NCBI GenBank assembly: GCA_030762935.1
Contig: CM060887.1
Coordinates: 13,694,501 to 13,758,500, forward strand
Direction: 5' to 3'
DNA from: Hymenopus coronatus
Lineage: Eukaryota; Arthropoda; Insecta; Mantodea; Hymenopodidae
Length of the DNA stretch: 64,000 bases
A program made the translations under genes and the position numbers. Of the stretch, positions 34,461 to 46,134 are shown piece by piece. The first letter of the stretch is position 1. Every line of letters begins with the position of its first letter. Under the pieces are notes generated by a model, which made no database searches, had not been told where the DNA came from, and saw only the letters and a program-made list of their open reading frames with translations.

Positions 34461-36135
34461 TCTGATGTGCTCCATTTTCACATGAATTTCTCTATATCTT
34501 TGCAACGAATTATTGTTAAAATGTTTATGCTTCTTTTTATTTCATCCTAACCTAAAAAAATTAACAGAAATAGTCATTACTTGCTTCCTTGTAAGTAGAA
34601 GAGAAATAAAGGAGCTTTCTATGGACAAGATTTGACAAATTCCCGTATGAGAAAACTATACGTTTTTTAAAGCTGAAGCCAACAAATAATATCTCAAAAA
34701 CAATTCACTCCATTAAAAATGCATGTAAGATAATTTGATTGTTTTAATGAGCTACACATTTTCTGCTAGGTAAGTTTTTCTCTAACTGTTACGGTTTGCC
34801 AGTTATACAAAATTCCGTAAAATTCATCCAGAATAAAGTAGTCTTCAGAGATAATTCCCAGAAAATTCAAGATATACATTTTATTTGTCAGGTGTATATC
34901 TTTAATTTACGATATTTCAATCAAAATCGTTAGACCCATTTTTGAGAAAATCAAAATTTTCTAAAAATGTTCCATGTAAATGGTAGTTAGTTTCTTGAAA
35001 TCTTCGTGTCGCATCCTTGAAAGATATTGAACATAAATACTAAGTTTGGTACTTAATGGACTTTTCGTTTTTGAGTTATGCTGTCGACAGATACACACAG
35101 ACGAACCGTTTTCTAAAAATCTGATGTGTTACACTCTCATGACTTTCTCTAGCTGTTCTACAAACTTCTTGGTAACATTATTCTTCTTTATGTGCCTTGC
35201 TAATCGAGGTACTCATTAGCACAATGTTCTTATTACGTAGTTCCTTATAAGTAGGAAGAAAATAAGGGAATACACTAGGCTAAACCGATATTCAAATATT
35301 TTAAAAGCTGTCGTTATGCGATTGTCATTACAAATCGCTTCTTTTCTTGGCCAGGAGTAGAACAATATAAAAACGGACACTCCCGTCTGAGAAAAGTATA
35401 AGTACTTCACAACTGAAACTAATAACAATGAATACCTCGATAACGGTAAGCTCCACGAAAAAAATGTATATGACATAAGTTGTGTATTTTAACAAAACAT
35501 ACATTTTTTGTATAGTCAGTTTTTGTCTATCTCTTACGGTTGACTAGTTATGCCAAATTAAGCAAAATTTATTCAGAATAAACAGGTCTTTAGTAGCTAT
35601 TCCCAGAAAATTCAATATATTTATTTTGTCAGGTAGATATCTTTAATATACGATACTTTAATCAAAATCGTTAGAGCCATTTTTAAGAAAATAAAATGTT
35701 TCTAAAAAAGTTCCATATAAAGGGTAGTTTGGGGTGGGAGGATTTTTCTCAAAATCTTCGTGTCGCATCCCTGGAAGATACTAAATTTAAATACTAAGTT
35801 TGGTATTTTAGCTACTTTTCGTTTTTGAGTAATCGTGTTCACAGACACACGGACACACGCATACAGAATTTTTTCTCAAAATACTTTTTTTGGATACAGG
35901 GGGTCCTAAAACATGTGTTTCCGGTGAAATCTCGGTATGGAATTTTTGGGTGGAATACAACACTTCTCTATCCCTATGTACATCGTACATACGGGTCTAG
36001 AGAAAGTAAAAATGTTTTTACGGACTCAGGGGACCTAAAACATATATTTCTCGTGAAATCTCGGTATGGAATTTTTTAGTGGAATGCAGTAGCTTCTCTA
36101 TCCATTATTTGCATTACTTAGGGCTAAAAAAATAA
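34461..36135 (-). mobile_element. HINE-W host interrupted by another HINE-W
   Basis: 34461-35119 and 36007-36135 are one minus copy. The split lies in the A-run of CGTTTTCTAAAAA. The sequence resumes AAAAATGTTTTTACGGACTCAGG. This copy is itself inserted in the same A-run of the host at 33289-34460. Confidence 0.8.
35120..36006 (-). mobile_element. HINE-W, innermost copy of a three-level nest
   Basis: An 887-bp minus copy of the divergent subfamily (GGCCAGGAGTAGAACAA). The 5' end reads ATGTACATCGTACATACGGGTCTAGAGAAAGT, the same altered end as in 8190-9062. Confidence 0.85.
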
Positions 36136-37232
36136 TATAATTCTCAATTTCTTACAATTTTAAACTATCGTTTAAGCCTAATGTATTCCTTAGTCCCGTT
36201 GTAGCTAAAATAAGTATGTAATAAGACACCAATTTTTATATCTATTAACATGAGTTGTAAAGAAAATACGCTTTTGTAACAATATTTAATTAAATGGGTA
36301 AAGTTTGTAAAAGTTACTGAACCACCAGCTTAAAAATTCAGTGTATAACCATCTCTGTCCTTGAGAAAAATGTGAGTTGTCTTAAATGGTTATTACAAAG
36401 CTCTCATATAGATAAATAAATCTTCATGACCAAGAGCGTCAGAGACAAAATGAGAAAACCCGGTTCTAATACATCATCCCGAATACCGCAGCGAACTTGA
36501 TTTCTTTTCCTGTCTCAGCTATAATGATTAATTTTCTTTTTATTTTTTTGTTCCCTAACTTTTTCTAGGAGTTGCCCCATGGTTCCCGTCCCCGCTCTAA
36601 AACATCACGTAGAAAGTAACAAAGTAATTTTGTGCTGAAAATTACTTTGTTTTAGAAGAAGAAGGGGCAGTTTCCCGGTCACATAGCGCTAGCTGACAGG
36701 ATGTGGCTCCAGAGGCACACGAAATATCAGCATTTGGATTTGGATTCTGACATGGAAATTGGATGTCAGGTCTGAATTTCAATCCTTGATGTAGTGCTAT
36801 GGTTATTATTATTTTTTTGTAAAAAAAGCTCATCTCCCGTGTTGTGATGCTGTCGGGGGAGGATTGAAAGAAGGGTGAAGTTTTGATATGAGGGAAGGTA
36901 GGCTACTATCGGAAAGAATGGAAAAGAGAAAGATGGAAAGAGAGAATATCTGCAGCAGGGAAAAGTACGTATGGAATAGGACTCCATTATAGTAGCCGGC
37001 CGCCTTCTTCCCCTTGCATATATACCTCCCCGCACAGCTGCCTCTGTTTGCCTTTCTGATTTCGTAATAACTTCGTCTTTCCCCTGTATCCTATTATCCT
37101 GGCTCTCCATGGAGGGGCAGGGGTAGCACTACAACATCCATCCTCCCCCCCCTCTTCCTTTAAAAAGACTCGACATCCCTGATTTCGAAATCAGTAGAAC
37201 ATCTGCTACGGTAGTAGGTCTTGCTGTGGATC
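36136..37232. other. No gene; HINE-W scrap at 36160-36300
   Basis: After a short plus-oriented HINE-W scrap the sequence is unassigned. 36640-37130 is more balanced in base composition and has minus frames (36642-36833, 36766-37110) without recognisable domains. Confidence 0.45.
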
Positions 37233-37613
37233 TCAACTACTCCAAAACAGAAGGAAGGCGAAACGAAAGAGAATTTCAAATGAACATCGCAATTAATGCT
37301 AAGTGGAAAGGAACTTTTCATTAAAGCTTGAAAAGAAAGAAAGAGGTAAGGACAGATGGGACCACCTCGCCTTCGCCTCCTTCATCAGAGTCATCGTCTT
37401 CGTTTTCTATTCCCTTTTGCTCTCATCTGCATCCCCTCGACGTGTTACTTGCTCTTTTCCTCCCTCGCCTTTTCTTTTAATGCTATCGAGAGATCTATGA
37501 AGTTCTTAATTGTGTATTTGCCCATCTCATTTCCTCTATTAGCCCTTCCGAACTGTAATCATCCGATAAGGCAAATTCAGCGTATAAATTTGTACACCGC
37601 GTCTGATAATGGT
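37233..37613. repeat. Unclassified repeat, copy 1 of a local pair
   Basis: Nearly the same sequence as the outer parts of 41684-42622, from CTACTCC(A/G)AAACAGAAGG to CGTCTGATAATGG. Shared landmarks are GGTAAGGACAGATGGGACCA and CCCTTCCGAACTGTAA. The frames seen (37303-37500 and 37356-37673) are not conserved between the copies, so it is not a gene. Confidence 0.6.
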
Positions 37614-37615
37614 AT

Positions 37616-38249
37616 TGGCGGTTGGAGGGATGTTCCTGAAAATCTTAGTGTCGCAACCTTGGAACATACTTAATTTAAATATCAAATTTAGTATTTAATA
37701 TATTAAAACCCGGGCGTTTCAGTAGTTGAAGTGCCAAGAAACCGAAGCCTAATTTTGAGTTTTTATTTACAGAAGATCAATCAAATCTGCTGAAAAGTAT
37801 TAGGACCTAAAAGTATGGCATTCAAGGATTTCTCAACAAGTAAGAAAATAGTCATAACTTCCGTATTAATATTTTATTTTAAATTTACAACAAGTATCGA
37901 ATATGAGTTTGAAAAAAATTGCGTAAAGCTGCTTACACTCCTTTTATTCAAAGTTCGAAAAACCCTCCCTCGGAATCAGAATTTTCCAGAGCTTTATTTG
38001 TATCAGAGAAATCGAGGAAAATGCAGCATTCAAACATATAAGAACACAAAATGAAAAAAAACAGATCACCACCTTCAAAGAAAATGGGGCGACTACCCGA
38101 GAGCAGCCAATATTACTAAATCCTAAACTTGACTAAAGCAAGGACAGATGGCAGCACAAATCAGACAACTGAACGATATCTGATTCATATTCTTTACTGC
38201 ATAGCCCAAGACCGAGTTAAGGTCGTGGAATTGCATTAAAAGTGATAGA
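37616..38249. other. HINE-W scrap then unassigned DNA
   Basis: 37618-37700 matches the HINE-W part around CTTGAAAATCTTCGTGTCGC on the minus strand. The remainder, including a 79-codon plus frame at 37815-38054, was not recognised. Confidence 0.45.
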
Positions 38250-38640
38250 AATACCTGCCCGAGTTATCCTCGGGCGTGCGTCTCATGAACATTTCGCACG
38301 GCCTGAGCTATACTCGGGTGTGGGCCTCATGAACATTTCGCACGGCCCGAGCTATACTCGGGTGTGGGCCTCATGAACATTTCGCACGGCCCCAGCTATA
38401 CTCGGGTGTGGGCCTCATGAACATTTCGCACGGCCCGAGCTATACTCGGGTGTGGGCCTCATGAACATTTCGCACGGCCCCAGCTATACTCGGGTGTGGG
38501 CCTCATGAACATTTCGCACGGCCCGAGATATACTCGGGCGTGGGCCTCATGAACATTTCGCACGGCCCGAGATATACTCGGGTATGGGCCTCATGAACAT
38601 TTCGCACGGCCCAAGCTATACTCGGGCTTGGGCTCCAATG
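38250..38640. repeat. 44-bp minisatellite with stem-loop units
   Basis: CATGAAC recurs at 38284, 38328, 38372, 38416, 38460, 38504, 38548 and 38592, exactly 44 bp apart, with a partial unit at each edge. Most units contain CCCGAG-CTATA-CTCGGG, a 6-bp stem with a 5-nt loop. The period is not a multiple of three, so the minus frame through it is not a protein repeat. Confidence 0.92.
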
Positions 38641-38728
38641 TGTTAAAGGACTCTTCATTTCTGAATTATGTTGTCCAAAGACACATAATACATACAGACA
38701 CACCGATATGTTTCTAAAATGCTTGTTT

Positions 38729-39492
38729 ACTTTCTCTACACGTATACTATATACACAGTGTACAGAAAAACCATTGCATTCCACCCAACAATTCGATACC
38801 GAAATTTCACCGCATGTCTGTCTGTGGACAGCATAGCTCAAAAACGAAAAGATAGTTAAATATCAAACTTGGTATTTAGGTCTAGTATCGTTCAAGGATT
38901 TGATACGAGCATTTTCAAGAAAATCCCCCCACCACAAACTACCCTTTAAATGGAAAATTTTGCTAAAAATAGTGATTTTCTTAAAACTGGCTGTAACAAT
39001 TTTGATTAAAATATCGTACATAAGATATTTACCTGATAAATAAAATGTATATCTTGAATTTTCTGGGAATAACCTTTTGGATGAATTTTACGGAATTTTG
39101 CATAACTGGCAAACCGTAAGAGATAGACAAAGCTTATCTAACTGAAAATGTGAAACTCGTTAAAACACACAATTTATGGTATACACATTTTTTTCGTGGA
39201 GTTGATCTTTTTGGAGATATTCCTTGCTTTTGGTTTCAGCTTTAAAAAACCTATTTTTTTTTCAACTCCTGTCGATAGAAACAAAGAAACTTCATTCACA
39301 TTACAACCAGCTTTTTACTATCACTTTAGCCTATGGTACTCCCTTATTTCGCTTCTACTTACAAGGAAGCAAGTAATAAGACTATTTCTGAGAATTTTTC
39401 TCGATTAGCATGAAGTAAAAAAAAAAGCCTAAGCTTTTTAACAACAATTTTTTGCAGAGATGCAACGAAAGTCGTGTGAATGGAACACATCG
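38729..39492 (+). mobile_element. HINE-W, internally deleted
   Basis: A 764-bp plus copy. It starts ACTTTCTCTACACGTATACTA and loses the stretch between ATTTCACCG and the microsatellite at 38811. The 3' end has a changed repeat (GCAACGAAAGTCGTG). A minus scrap of the family precedes it (38640-38726). Confidence 0.8.
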
Positions 39493-39499
39493 GTTTTTT

Positions 39500-40209
39500 A
39501 TAAAAAGGTCTGTGCGTGTGTACAACATTATTCAAAAAACAAAGACCGTTATATATTAATCTTGATATTTAGGTCTAGTATTTTGCAAGGATGCTACTCG
39601 AAGATTTCCAAGAAAATCCCGCAAACACAAAGTACCTTTTACATGGAAAAAGTTCGAAAATTTTGATTTTATTAAAAATATCTCTAACGATTTTGAATAA
39701 AATCCCGTATATTAAAGCTATTTACATCCCATATAAAATGCATGTCTTGAATTTTATGGGAATAGCCTCTGAAGACCTCTTTATTCTGTATGAATTTTGC
39801 TTAACTGGTAAACCGTAAGAGAGAGAGAGAGAGAGATATAAGCACACAGCACAAACATGTACATCTTGCCAAAACTCGCAATTTATGTTCGTTACGTTTT
39901 TGTTTTGAAGGCAACCGTTTCCGAGATACTCCTTGTTATTGGTTTCAATTGTTAAGTTATTGTACTTTTCTCAGGCAGAAAGTGCCCATTTTTCTTTGTT
40001 CTAATCCTGGCCAAGCAAAGAAGTGACAATCGCATAACGATAGCATTGTTTGACTGTCACTTTAGCCTAGTGTATTCTACTTATAAGAAACTAAGTAATA
40101 TGAACATTGTGCTAATGTTTATCTCGATTAGAGTTGTGTAGAAAGAAGAATAGTTTTTGTAGGAAGTTTGTTGAGCAGCTAGTGAAATCCATGTGAGTAT
40201 AACATCAGA
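39500..40209 (+). mobile_element. HINE-W, 5'-truncated
   Basis: Plus copy of the divergent subfamily from AAAAAGGTCTGTGCG to TGTGAGTATAACATCAGA. It carries an extra (GA)n block at 39822-39834. Confidence 0.78.
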
Positions 40210-40224
40210 TGTTTTGTGTTAAGA

Positions 40225-40311
40225 GGGTGCAACAATGTGTATTTCCGGTGAAATTTCGGTATCAATTTTTGGGTGCAATATAATACCTACTCTGTACACT
40301 AAGTGTATACT
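40225..40311 (-). mobile_element. HINE-W fragment, 5' end
   Basis: From GTATTTCCGGTGAAATTTCGG to ACTAAGTGTATAC, cut by the mariner terminal repeat at a TA. Confidence 0.7.
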
Positions 40312-41540
40312 AGGTCAGCTGATAAGTCCCGGGCCTCTCAATGAAAACTGCATTTAATTTTTTTTTTTTTTGCTTTATTCCTCAACATAATCTCCAGAAA
40401 GGCTAATACATTTGTCATATCGGTGTTCTAATGTAATTAAAGCATCTCTGAAGTGCGATTTATCACGGTCCTCAAATTAGCTGTTTACCGCATCAATTAC
40501 CTCCTCGTTGCTGTGAAATCTTTGTCCTCCAATGAATGTTTTGAGGTTTAGAAACAGATGGTAGTCACTGGGTGCTAGATCTGCCAAATAGTGTGGATGT
40601 TCAAGCAATGCCAACTTTAATTCGCACATTTTTCCCATTGCAATGACTGAACGATGGGCCGGAGCATTGTCGTGATGAAACAAGATGCTCTTTTTTTTGC
40701 CAAATGAGGTCTTTTACTTTTCTTTTCACCTCGACACTCAAACGTTGCAGTAAGCTTGCGTAGTAGTCATCAGTGATGCCTTTACCCTTTTCCAAGTAAT
40801 CAATAAAAATAATTCCCTGTGCATCCCAGAAAACACTCGCCATAATTAGGAAAAATCTTGATATTAATGTTGCATAATTTTTGTAAATATTCCTTAAATG
40901 AAATTCTTGTGATTTTATATTGTTGTAGATACAAATGATAAATTGGTTGGTGATTCTAATTATGAAATTAATTAATCTTAATTAAGAGAAAAATTACTGT
41001 TTTCATATTTGTTGTAAATAACTATTATATCTAGCTTACAAAGCCATAAACTGGCAGCTGTGATTTATTGTTTATATATCTTGTATACATATATAACTCT
41101 GCCACCGGGTGATACCCACTTGCAGAGAAATAAATACATACATACATAACTTTGTTAGCTGATAAATTTGACTTTGCCTTTTTTGGAGTTGGTTCACCTG
41201 ACGCAATCCACTGTTTTGACTGTGATATACTTTCTGGAGTGTAGTGGTGTATCAAAGTTTCATCCATGGTAGTAATCCATCTCAAAAATTCACTGGGATT
41301 TTTTCGGTAGAGCTCCACATTCTCAATAGAGAGAGTTTTTCTTTGCACCTTTTGGTCAGGTGTCAACAAACGCGATACCCATTTTGCACAGACCTTGTGA
41401 AAGCCCAAAACATTACTTAAAATATTACCTGCAAATTGTTTTGATATGTTTACAGCATCTGCTATCTCAAGCAACTTTACTCTGCGGTCTTCCAGTACTA
41501 AACGATGAATTTTTTTTCAATGATCTCTGGAGTTGTCACT
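40312..41540 (-). pseudogene. Mariner transposase, copy B, interrupted
   Basis: The left terminal repeat GGTCAGCTGATAAGTCCCGG is at 40313; the right end is missing beyond the helix-turn-helix region. Minus pieces include MDETLIHHYTPE (first catalytic Asp, in the frame 41031-41474), VFWDAQGIIFIDYLEKGK, HHDNAPAHRS (second Asp) and DLAPSDYHLF (third Asp). The last two are 34 residues apart, the DD34D mariner signature. Frames are broken, and a LINE tail is inserted at 40849-41151. Confidence 0.88.
40849..41151 (+). mobile_element. LINE 3' tail inserted in mariner B
   Basis: A 300-bp insertion absent from mariners A and C at the same point. It ends GAGAAATAAATACATACATACATA, a (TACA)n tail, and CATAA occurs at both borders as a likely short target duplication. 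No coding part remains. It differs from the 2380 LINE family. Confidence 0.65.
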
Positions 41541-41576
41541 AATAATGATATTATATATTAATATAATCTGATGTGT

Positions 41577-41682
41577 TCCATTCACGTGGCTTTCTCTACA
41601 TATCTGTAACAAATTATTGTTAATAGCTCATTCTTATATCTACTTCATGCTAATATGGACAAACATTAGCAGAAACTACTCC
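41577..41682 (-). mobile_element. HINE-W fragment, 3' end
   Basis: Hairpin end TGATGTGTTCCATTCACGTGG and about 85 bp of adjoining element, cut at the start of the duplicated repeat. Confidence 0.8.
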
Positions 41683-41683
41683 G

Positions 41684-42622
41684 AAACAGAAGGAAGGTGA
41701 AACGAAAGAAAATTTGAGGCACGGAGGAAAGAGTTATTCAGAATGGAAAGATAAATCATAGCTAATAAAATATAAATTATACCAAAAAGGGAAATATAAA
41801 TATACATTGAAAATGGGAAGGGAAGAAATATTCCAAACACGTATAAGTATCCGAATTGTCACGAGCCGGCGAACGACCCCGAAAAATACCGTTAAGATGG
41901 TAGTGCATTGAACCGAAGGGATGAGTGGACACTGCCCGAGGGGAACATAACGGGATAGAAAACAATGCGACACTGTTTGAGGCACTTGGCGAAGAGCCTC
42001 CGCACAACCCAGATGTGATATTTAGAGCCCGTGGTGGAGCCGCACAGGCTACCTTTTAGTTGTGAGGGAAATAGTTATTGTAATGCAGGGCAGAGTACGG
42101 GCGATATCACTGCTTCAAAATTAATAAGTAACAAGTCGTGTAAAGTATAGTTTCATAAGAGGAATGCGTGTGTGTTCGAAAAAGGCCGAACAAAATTAAT
42201 AAAGTACTTGTGTCGTACCACACCCTGAAAAGATTTCCATGCTAGTAAATATCCTGAGCTAGGGCTCCCACAAATCCACGCCATTCCTAATACCCAAAAC
42301 TCGCACCCGGGATAAGAACCCGTAACCACGCACCACCCCAAATTTCAAGCTAAGCTTGAAAATAGAGAAGGTAAGGACAGATGGGACCACCTCGCCTTTT
42401 CCTTCTTCATCAGAGTCGTCGTCTTCGTTTTCTATTCCCTTTTTCTCTCATCTGCATCCCCTCTACGTGTTACTTCCTCTTTTCCTCTCTCGCGTTTTCT
42501 TTTAATGAAGTTCTTAATTGTGTATTGGCCCATCTCATTTCCTCTATTAGCCCTTCCGAACTGTAACCACCCGATAAGACAAATTCAGCGTATAAATTTG
42601 TAGACCACGTCTGATAATGGTT
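41684..42622. repeat. Unclassified repeat, copy 2, carrying an insertion
   Basis: 41684-41717 and 42346-42622 match 37233-37613 closely. The middle is filled by a different repeat (next entry). Confidence 0.6.
41718..42345 (-). mobile_element. Unclassified SINE-like repeat, copy 2
   Basis: Shares ordered blocks with 19735-20235 (AATATACATTG, GGGAAGAAAT, TACCGTTAAG, GAGTGGACA, ACATAAC). On the minus strand near its right end GGTTACGGGTTCTTATCCCGG resembles a tRNA T-arm and box B. No coding frame is conserved. 42623-42871 beyond the host repeat holds nothing recognised. Confidence 0.5.
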
Positions 42623-42871
42623 TATTCGAGTCAATTGCCTGGCATAATTAGAGCAATATCGGGATAATTCTGTTTCGTGGCAATGATGGGAACATGAGGC
42701 GCCCTTACATAGGACTCCTAGTTGGTAGTTTATATAACGTACCCCATGACTGGAAAGTGACTGCATTATAGATCCCATTAATTTCTGCAATGCAAAATAA
42801 ACTTATATCTGAATTTACTGCAAAATGAAAATCAGACATCGCGATTAATCCGCAGATTTTAACAATAAAAA

Positions 42872-43620
42872 TCTCATGTGTTTCATTCACATGACTTTTC
42901 TCTACATCCCTGCAACAAATTATTGTTAAAAATTTCTGCTTCTAGGTTAAAGTGATAGTCAAAAACTGGTTGGTATGTGACTGAAGTTTCTTTGTTTGTA
43001 TGGACAGGAGAAAAATATGTTTTTTTAAAGCTGAAACCAATAACAAGGGATATCTCAAAAAACCATCAACTCCACGAAGCAAATGTATATAACATAAATT
43101 GTGTGTTTTCATATGCTGTACATTTTTTGTGTGGTAAGCTTTTGTCCATCTCTTCGGTTTAGCAGTTATGAAAATTCCGTAAAATTTATCCAGAATAAAG
43201 TGGTCTTCAGCGGTTATTCCCAAAAAATTCAACATATGCATTTTATTTGACAGGTAAATACCTTTAATATGATATTTTAATCAAAATAGTTAAGAGGCAT
43301 TTTTAAGAAAATAAACGTTTTATAAAAACGTTGCATGTAAAGGGTAGTTTGGGGTGGGGGGATGTTTTTCAAAATCTTCATGTTACAACCCTGGGGGATA
43401 CTAAACTTAAATACCAAGTTTGTTGTTTTACCGACTTTTCGTTTTTAAGTTATCGTGTTCACAGACACACGGACACGCCGGATTTTTTTTTCTGAAAATG
43501 CTTTTTTTTGACACAGGAGACCCTAAAACATGTATTTCCGCAGAGATCTCGGTATCGAATTTTTGGGTAGAGTGTAATACTTTCTCTATACACTATGTAC
43601 ATAGTACCTGTAGAGAAAGT
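42872..43620 (-). mobile_element. HINE-W, internally deleted
   Basis: A 749-bp minus copy missing about 90 bp after TTCTGCTTCTA (42945). The 5' end ACTATGTACATAGTACCTG and TAGAGAAAGT are intact. It is followed by AAAAA and another hairpin end, as in a tandem. Confidence 0.82.
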
Positions 43621-43625
43621 AAAAA

Positions 43626-43686
43626 TCTCATATGTTTCATTCACATGCCTTTCTCTACATCTCTGTAACAAATTATTTTTTTATTT
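43626..43686 (-). mobile_element. HINE-W fragment, 3' end, tandem remnant
   Basis: Only TCATATGTTTCATTCACATG, the AGAAAGG repeat and about 25 further bases remain before a T-rich joint to a plus copy. Confidence 0.7.
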
Positions 43687-43693
43687 TATTTTT

Positions 43694-44178
43694 AGTTTCT
43701 CTACGCATACTATGTACATAGTGTATAGAGAAGGTATTGCATTCCACCCAAAATTTGATACAGAGATTTCCCCGGAAATAGACGTTTTAGGGTCCACTGT
43801 ATCGACTAAAAGTATTTTCAGAAAACGGTCCACAAAACATGTAGAGCGGATTAAAACACACAAATTTTCGTAGAGTTGATCTTTTTAATATATTCCTTGT
43901 TTTTGGTTTCAGCTTTAAAAAACGTATATTTTTCTCATATAGGGATTTGTTAACTTCTACCCAAACAAAGGAACTTCAGTCATATAGCAACCAGCTTTTG
44001 ACTTTCATTTTAAGTTATGCTACTACCTTATTTCTCTTCTTCTTACAAGGAAGTAAGTAATAACACTATTACTACTAACTTTTTTCTCGATTAACATTAA
44101 GTAAATAGAAGCATTAGCTTTTTAGCAATAATTTGTTGCAGAGGTGTGGAGAAAGTCATGTGAACGGAACACATCAGA
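43694..44178 (+). mobile_element. HINE-W, internally deleted
   Basis: Starts AGTTTCTCTACGCATACTATG, jumps at about 43830 from ACGGTCC to CACAAAACATGTAGAGC, and ends at the normal hairpin (ATGTGAACGGAACACAT). About 380 bp including the microsatellite is missing. Confidence 0.8.
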
Positions 44179-44645
44179 GTTTTTTTCTTAGGTTGAGTAA
44201 TTCACTTGACGTAATAGTGAACATTTGTTAGGAATAAGACATACCTAGTATTCTCGCTACCTAAACTTAATCTAACGATTTTAATATACCAATGTTCTCT
44301 TTATAGCTTTAATGTGTGCGCAATTTTCATCTGAGTTAGTTTCGAGAAGGGCAGAAAGCACACTTCTCTTTCTCTCGTATAATTTTAGTGTCCACAGAGA
44401 ATGTAGAAAAATTAAGAGAAGCAGCATAAAAAGAATTCCTTTGTCATATAAAGGGAAACATTCCAGAGTAATACCTCGTTTTCTACAAGCGAGCGCATTA
44501 ATTCAAGACATTCTAAAAGAGAAATACATTTTTTACCTCAACCCAATTTTCAATTCACCCACAGCTTGCTGAATTTATTTATTTACTCATATTTTAATTC
44601 CGGGAAAGCATGGTTTAATTCATAATATGTTAAATATTTTATACT
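44179..44645. other. No gene seen
   Basis: An 86-codon plus frame (44312-44572) has no recognisable domain and no splice context. No repeat recognised. Confidence 0.5.
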
Positions 44646-45509
44646 ACTTTCTTTACACTATGTACATAGTGTATAGAGAAGGTATTGCATTGCACCCAAA
44701 AATTCGATACCGAAATTTCACCGGAAATGCATGTTTTGGGTCACCCTGAATCCAAAAAGGGCATTTTTACAAAAACGTCCGCGCGCGCGTGTGTTTGTGT
44801 GTGTGTCTGTGGAGAGCATACCTCAAAAACGAAAATACCGTTGAATATCAAACTTGGTGTTTAAGATTGTTATCTTCCAAGGATGCACCACGAAGCTTTT
44901 CAAGAAAATCCCACCACCCCAAATACCCTTTATATTGAACTTTTTTCGAAAATGTTAATTTTCTCAATAATTGCTCTAACCATTTTCATTAAAATATCGT
45001 ATATTAAGTATATTTACCTGACAAATAAAATGTATATCTTAAATTGTATGGGAATAGCTTCTGATGCTTACTTTATTTTGGATGACATTGACGAACTTTT
45101 GGATAACTGGTAAACCGTAAGAGATAGACAAAAGGTAACAACAGAAAATATAGAGCTCATTGAAACACACAATTTATGTTACTATATACATTTTTTCGTG
45201 GAGTTGATCGTTTATGAGATATTCCTTGTTTTTGGTTTCAGCTTTGAAAAACATACTTTTCTTATACAGGAATTTGTCAACTCTTGTCCATACAAACAAT
45301 AGAACTTCAGTCACATCGCAACCAGCTTTTGACTATCACTTTAACCTATGCTACTCCCTTATTTCGCTTCTGCTTACAAGGAAGCAAGTAGTAAGACTAT
45401 TTCTGCTAATTTTTTTCTCGATTAGGATGAAGTAATTAGAAGCATACAGTTTTTAACAATAATTTTTTGCAGAAGTGTAGAGAAAGTTATGTGAATGGAA
45501 CACATCAGA
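44646..45509 (+). mobile_element. HINE-W, full length
   Basis: An 864-bp plus copy from ACTTTCTTTACACTATG to CACATCAGA. The 5' palindrome has lost its CGT/ACG spacer. The central tract is CGCGCGCG followed by interrupted GT repeats (44780-44812). Confidence 0.87.
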
Positions 45510-45885
45510 CTTTTTTAGATAATCACAGTTATTATTTTAGATGGAATTAAATACCTTTTCTACCTACTGTGTACATAGTAGAGAAAGCAAAATTATGTTT
45601 TACTAAGGGCACTTCAAAAATGTTTTTCGAGAAATTTCAATATTTTTTTTTTGGGCGCAATAAGTACTTCCCCTAGTTTTTTGAAGCAAGGAAACTTAAA
45701 ATTGTGGTTAGAAGAACTGTTTATGTTGTTTGAAACAGCCCTTAACTATTAAACTTTGCATATGTTCTCGTGTGGCAGGCAGCCGCAATGGTGTAATCCA
45801 CTTTTCTTCACCGAGTGGGTAAATCAACGTTGTCATGAGGCATATATACACAATCAATATCAACAGTAATGCCATATTCACATAC

Positions 45886-45969
45886 CCTTTTCCGCTAAAT
45901 GTCCACTAAGTAAACTGGGATTGCTGTAAATGGAGTTGTTGTATTCGCCCGCGCCGTCCCACGATTGAT
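45886..45969 (-). CDS. Internal exon of an unrecognised minus-strand gene
   Basis: Minus strand: CTACTTTATGTTTCAG, then 84 nt, then GTATGTG. Only one of the three frames is open: AT completes a codon, then 27 codons read QSWDGAGEYNNSIYSNPSLL followed by SGHLAEK, and a final G. That G plus GT of the exon at 22949 forms GGT, so the two exons join in frame across a 22.9-kb intron. Composition is coding-like (GGGACGGCGCGGGCGAATAC). Rich in Ser, Asn and Gly with no hydrophobic segment. Protein family unknown. Surrounding 45510-45885 and 45970-46134 show no other exon. Confidence 0.75.
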
Positions 45970-46134
45970 CTGAAACATAAAGTAGAAAACAACGTTTACT
46001 TAACTCTAATATTCACGTTATGCAACCAGAATAACATTGCTAGCTAACAAAGGAACACACTTGTTTGAGCATCATCCTCTAATACCAACTGCGATAAAGG
46101 AATACAGTCTCATAGAATTCCATCTACTATTATG

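Noticed and set aside
38250..38640. CRISPR array
   Set aside because: The 44-bp units are contiguous and carry no differing spacers. This is a tandem repeat in eukaryotic DNA.
44312..44572. 86-codon plus frame as a gene
   Set aside because: No recognisable motif and no supporting signals; basic and hydrophobic residues are scattered as in random translation.
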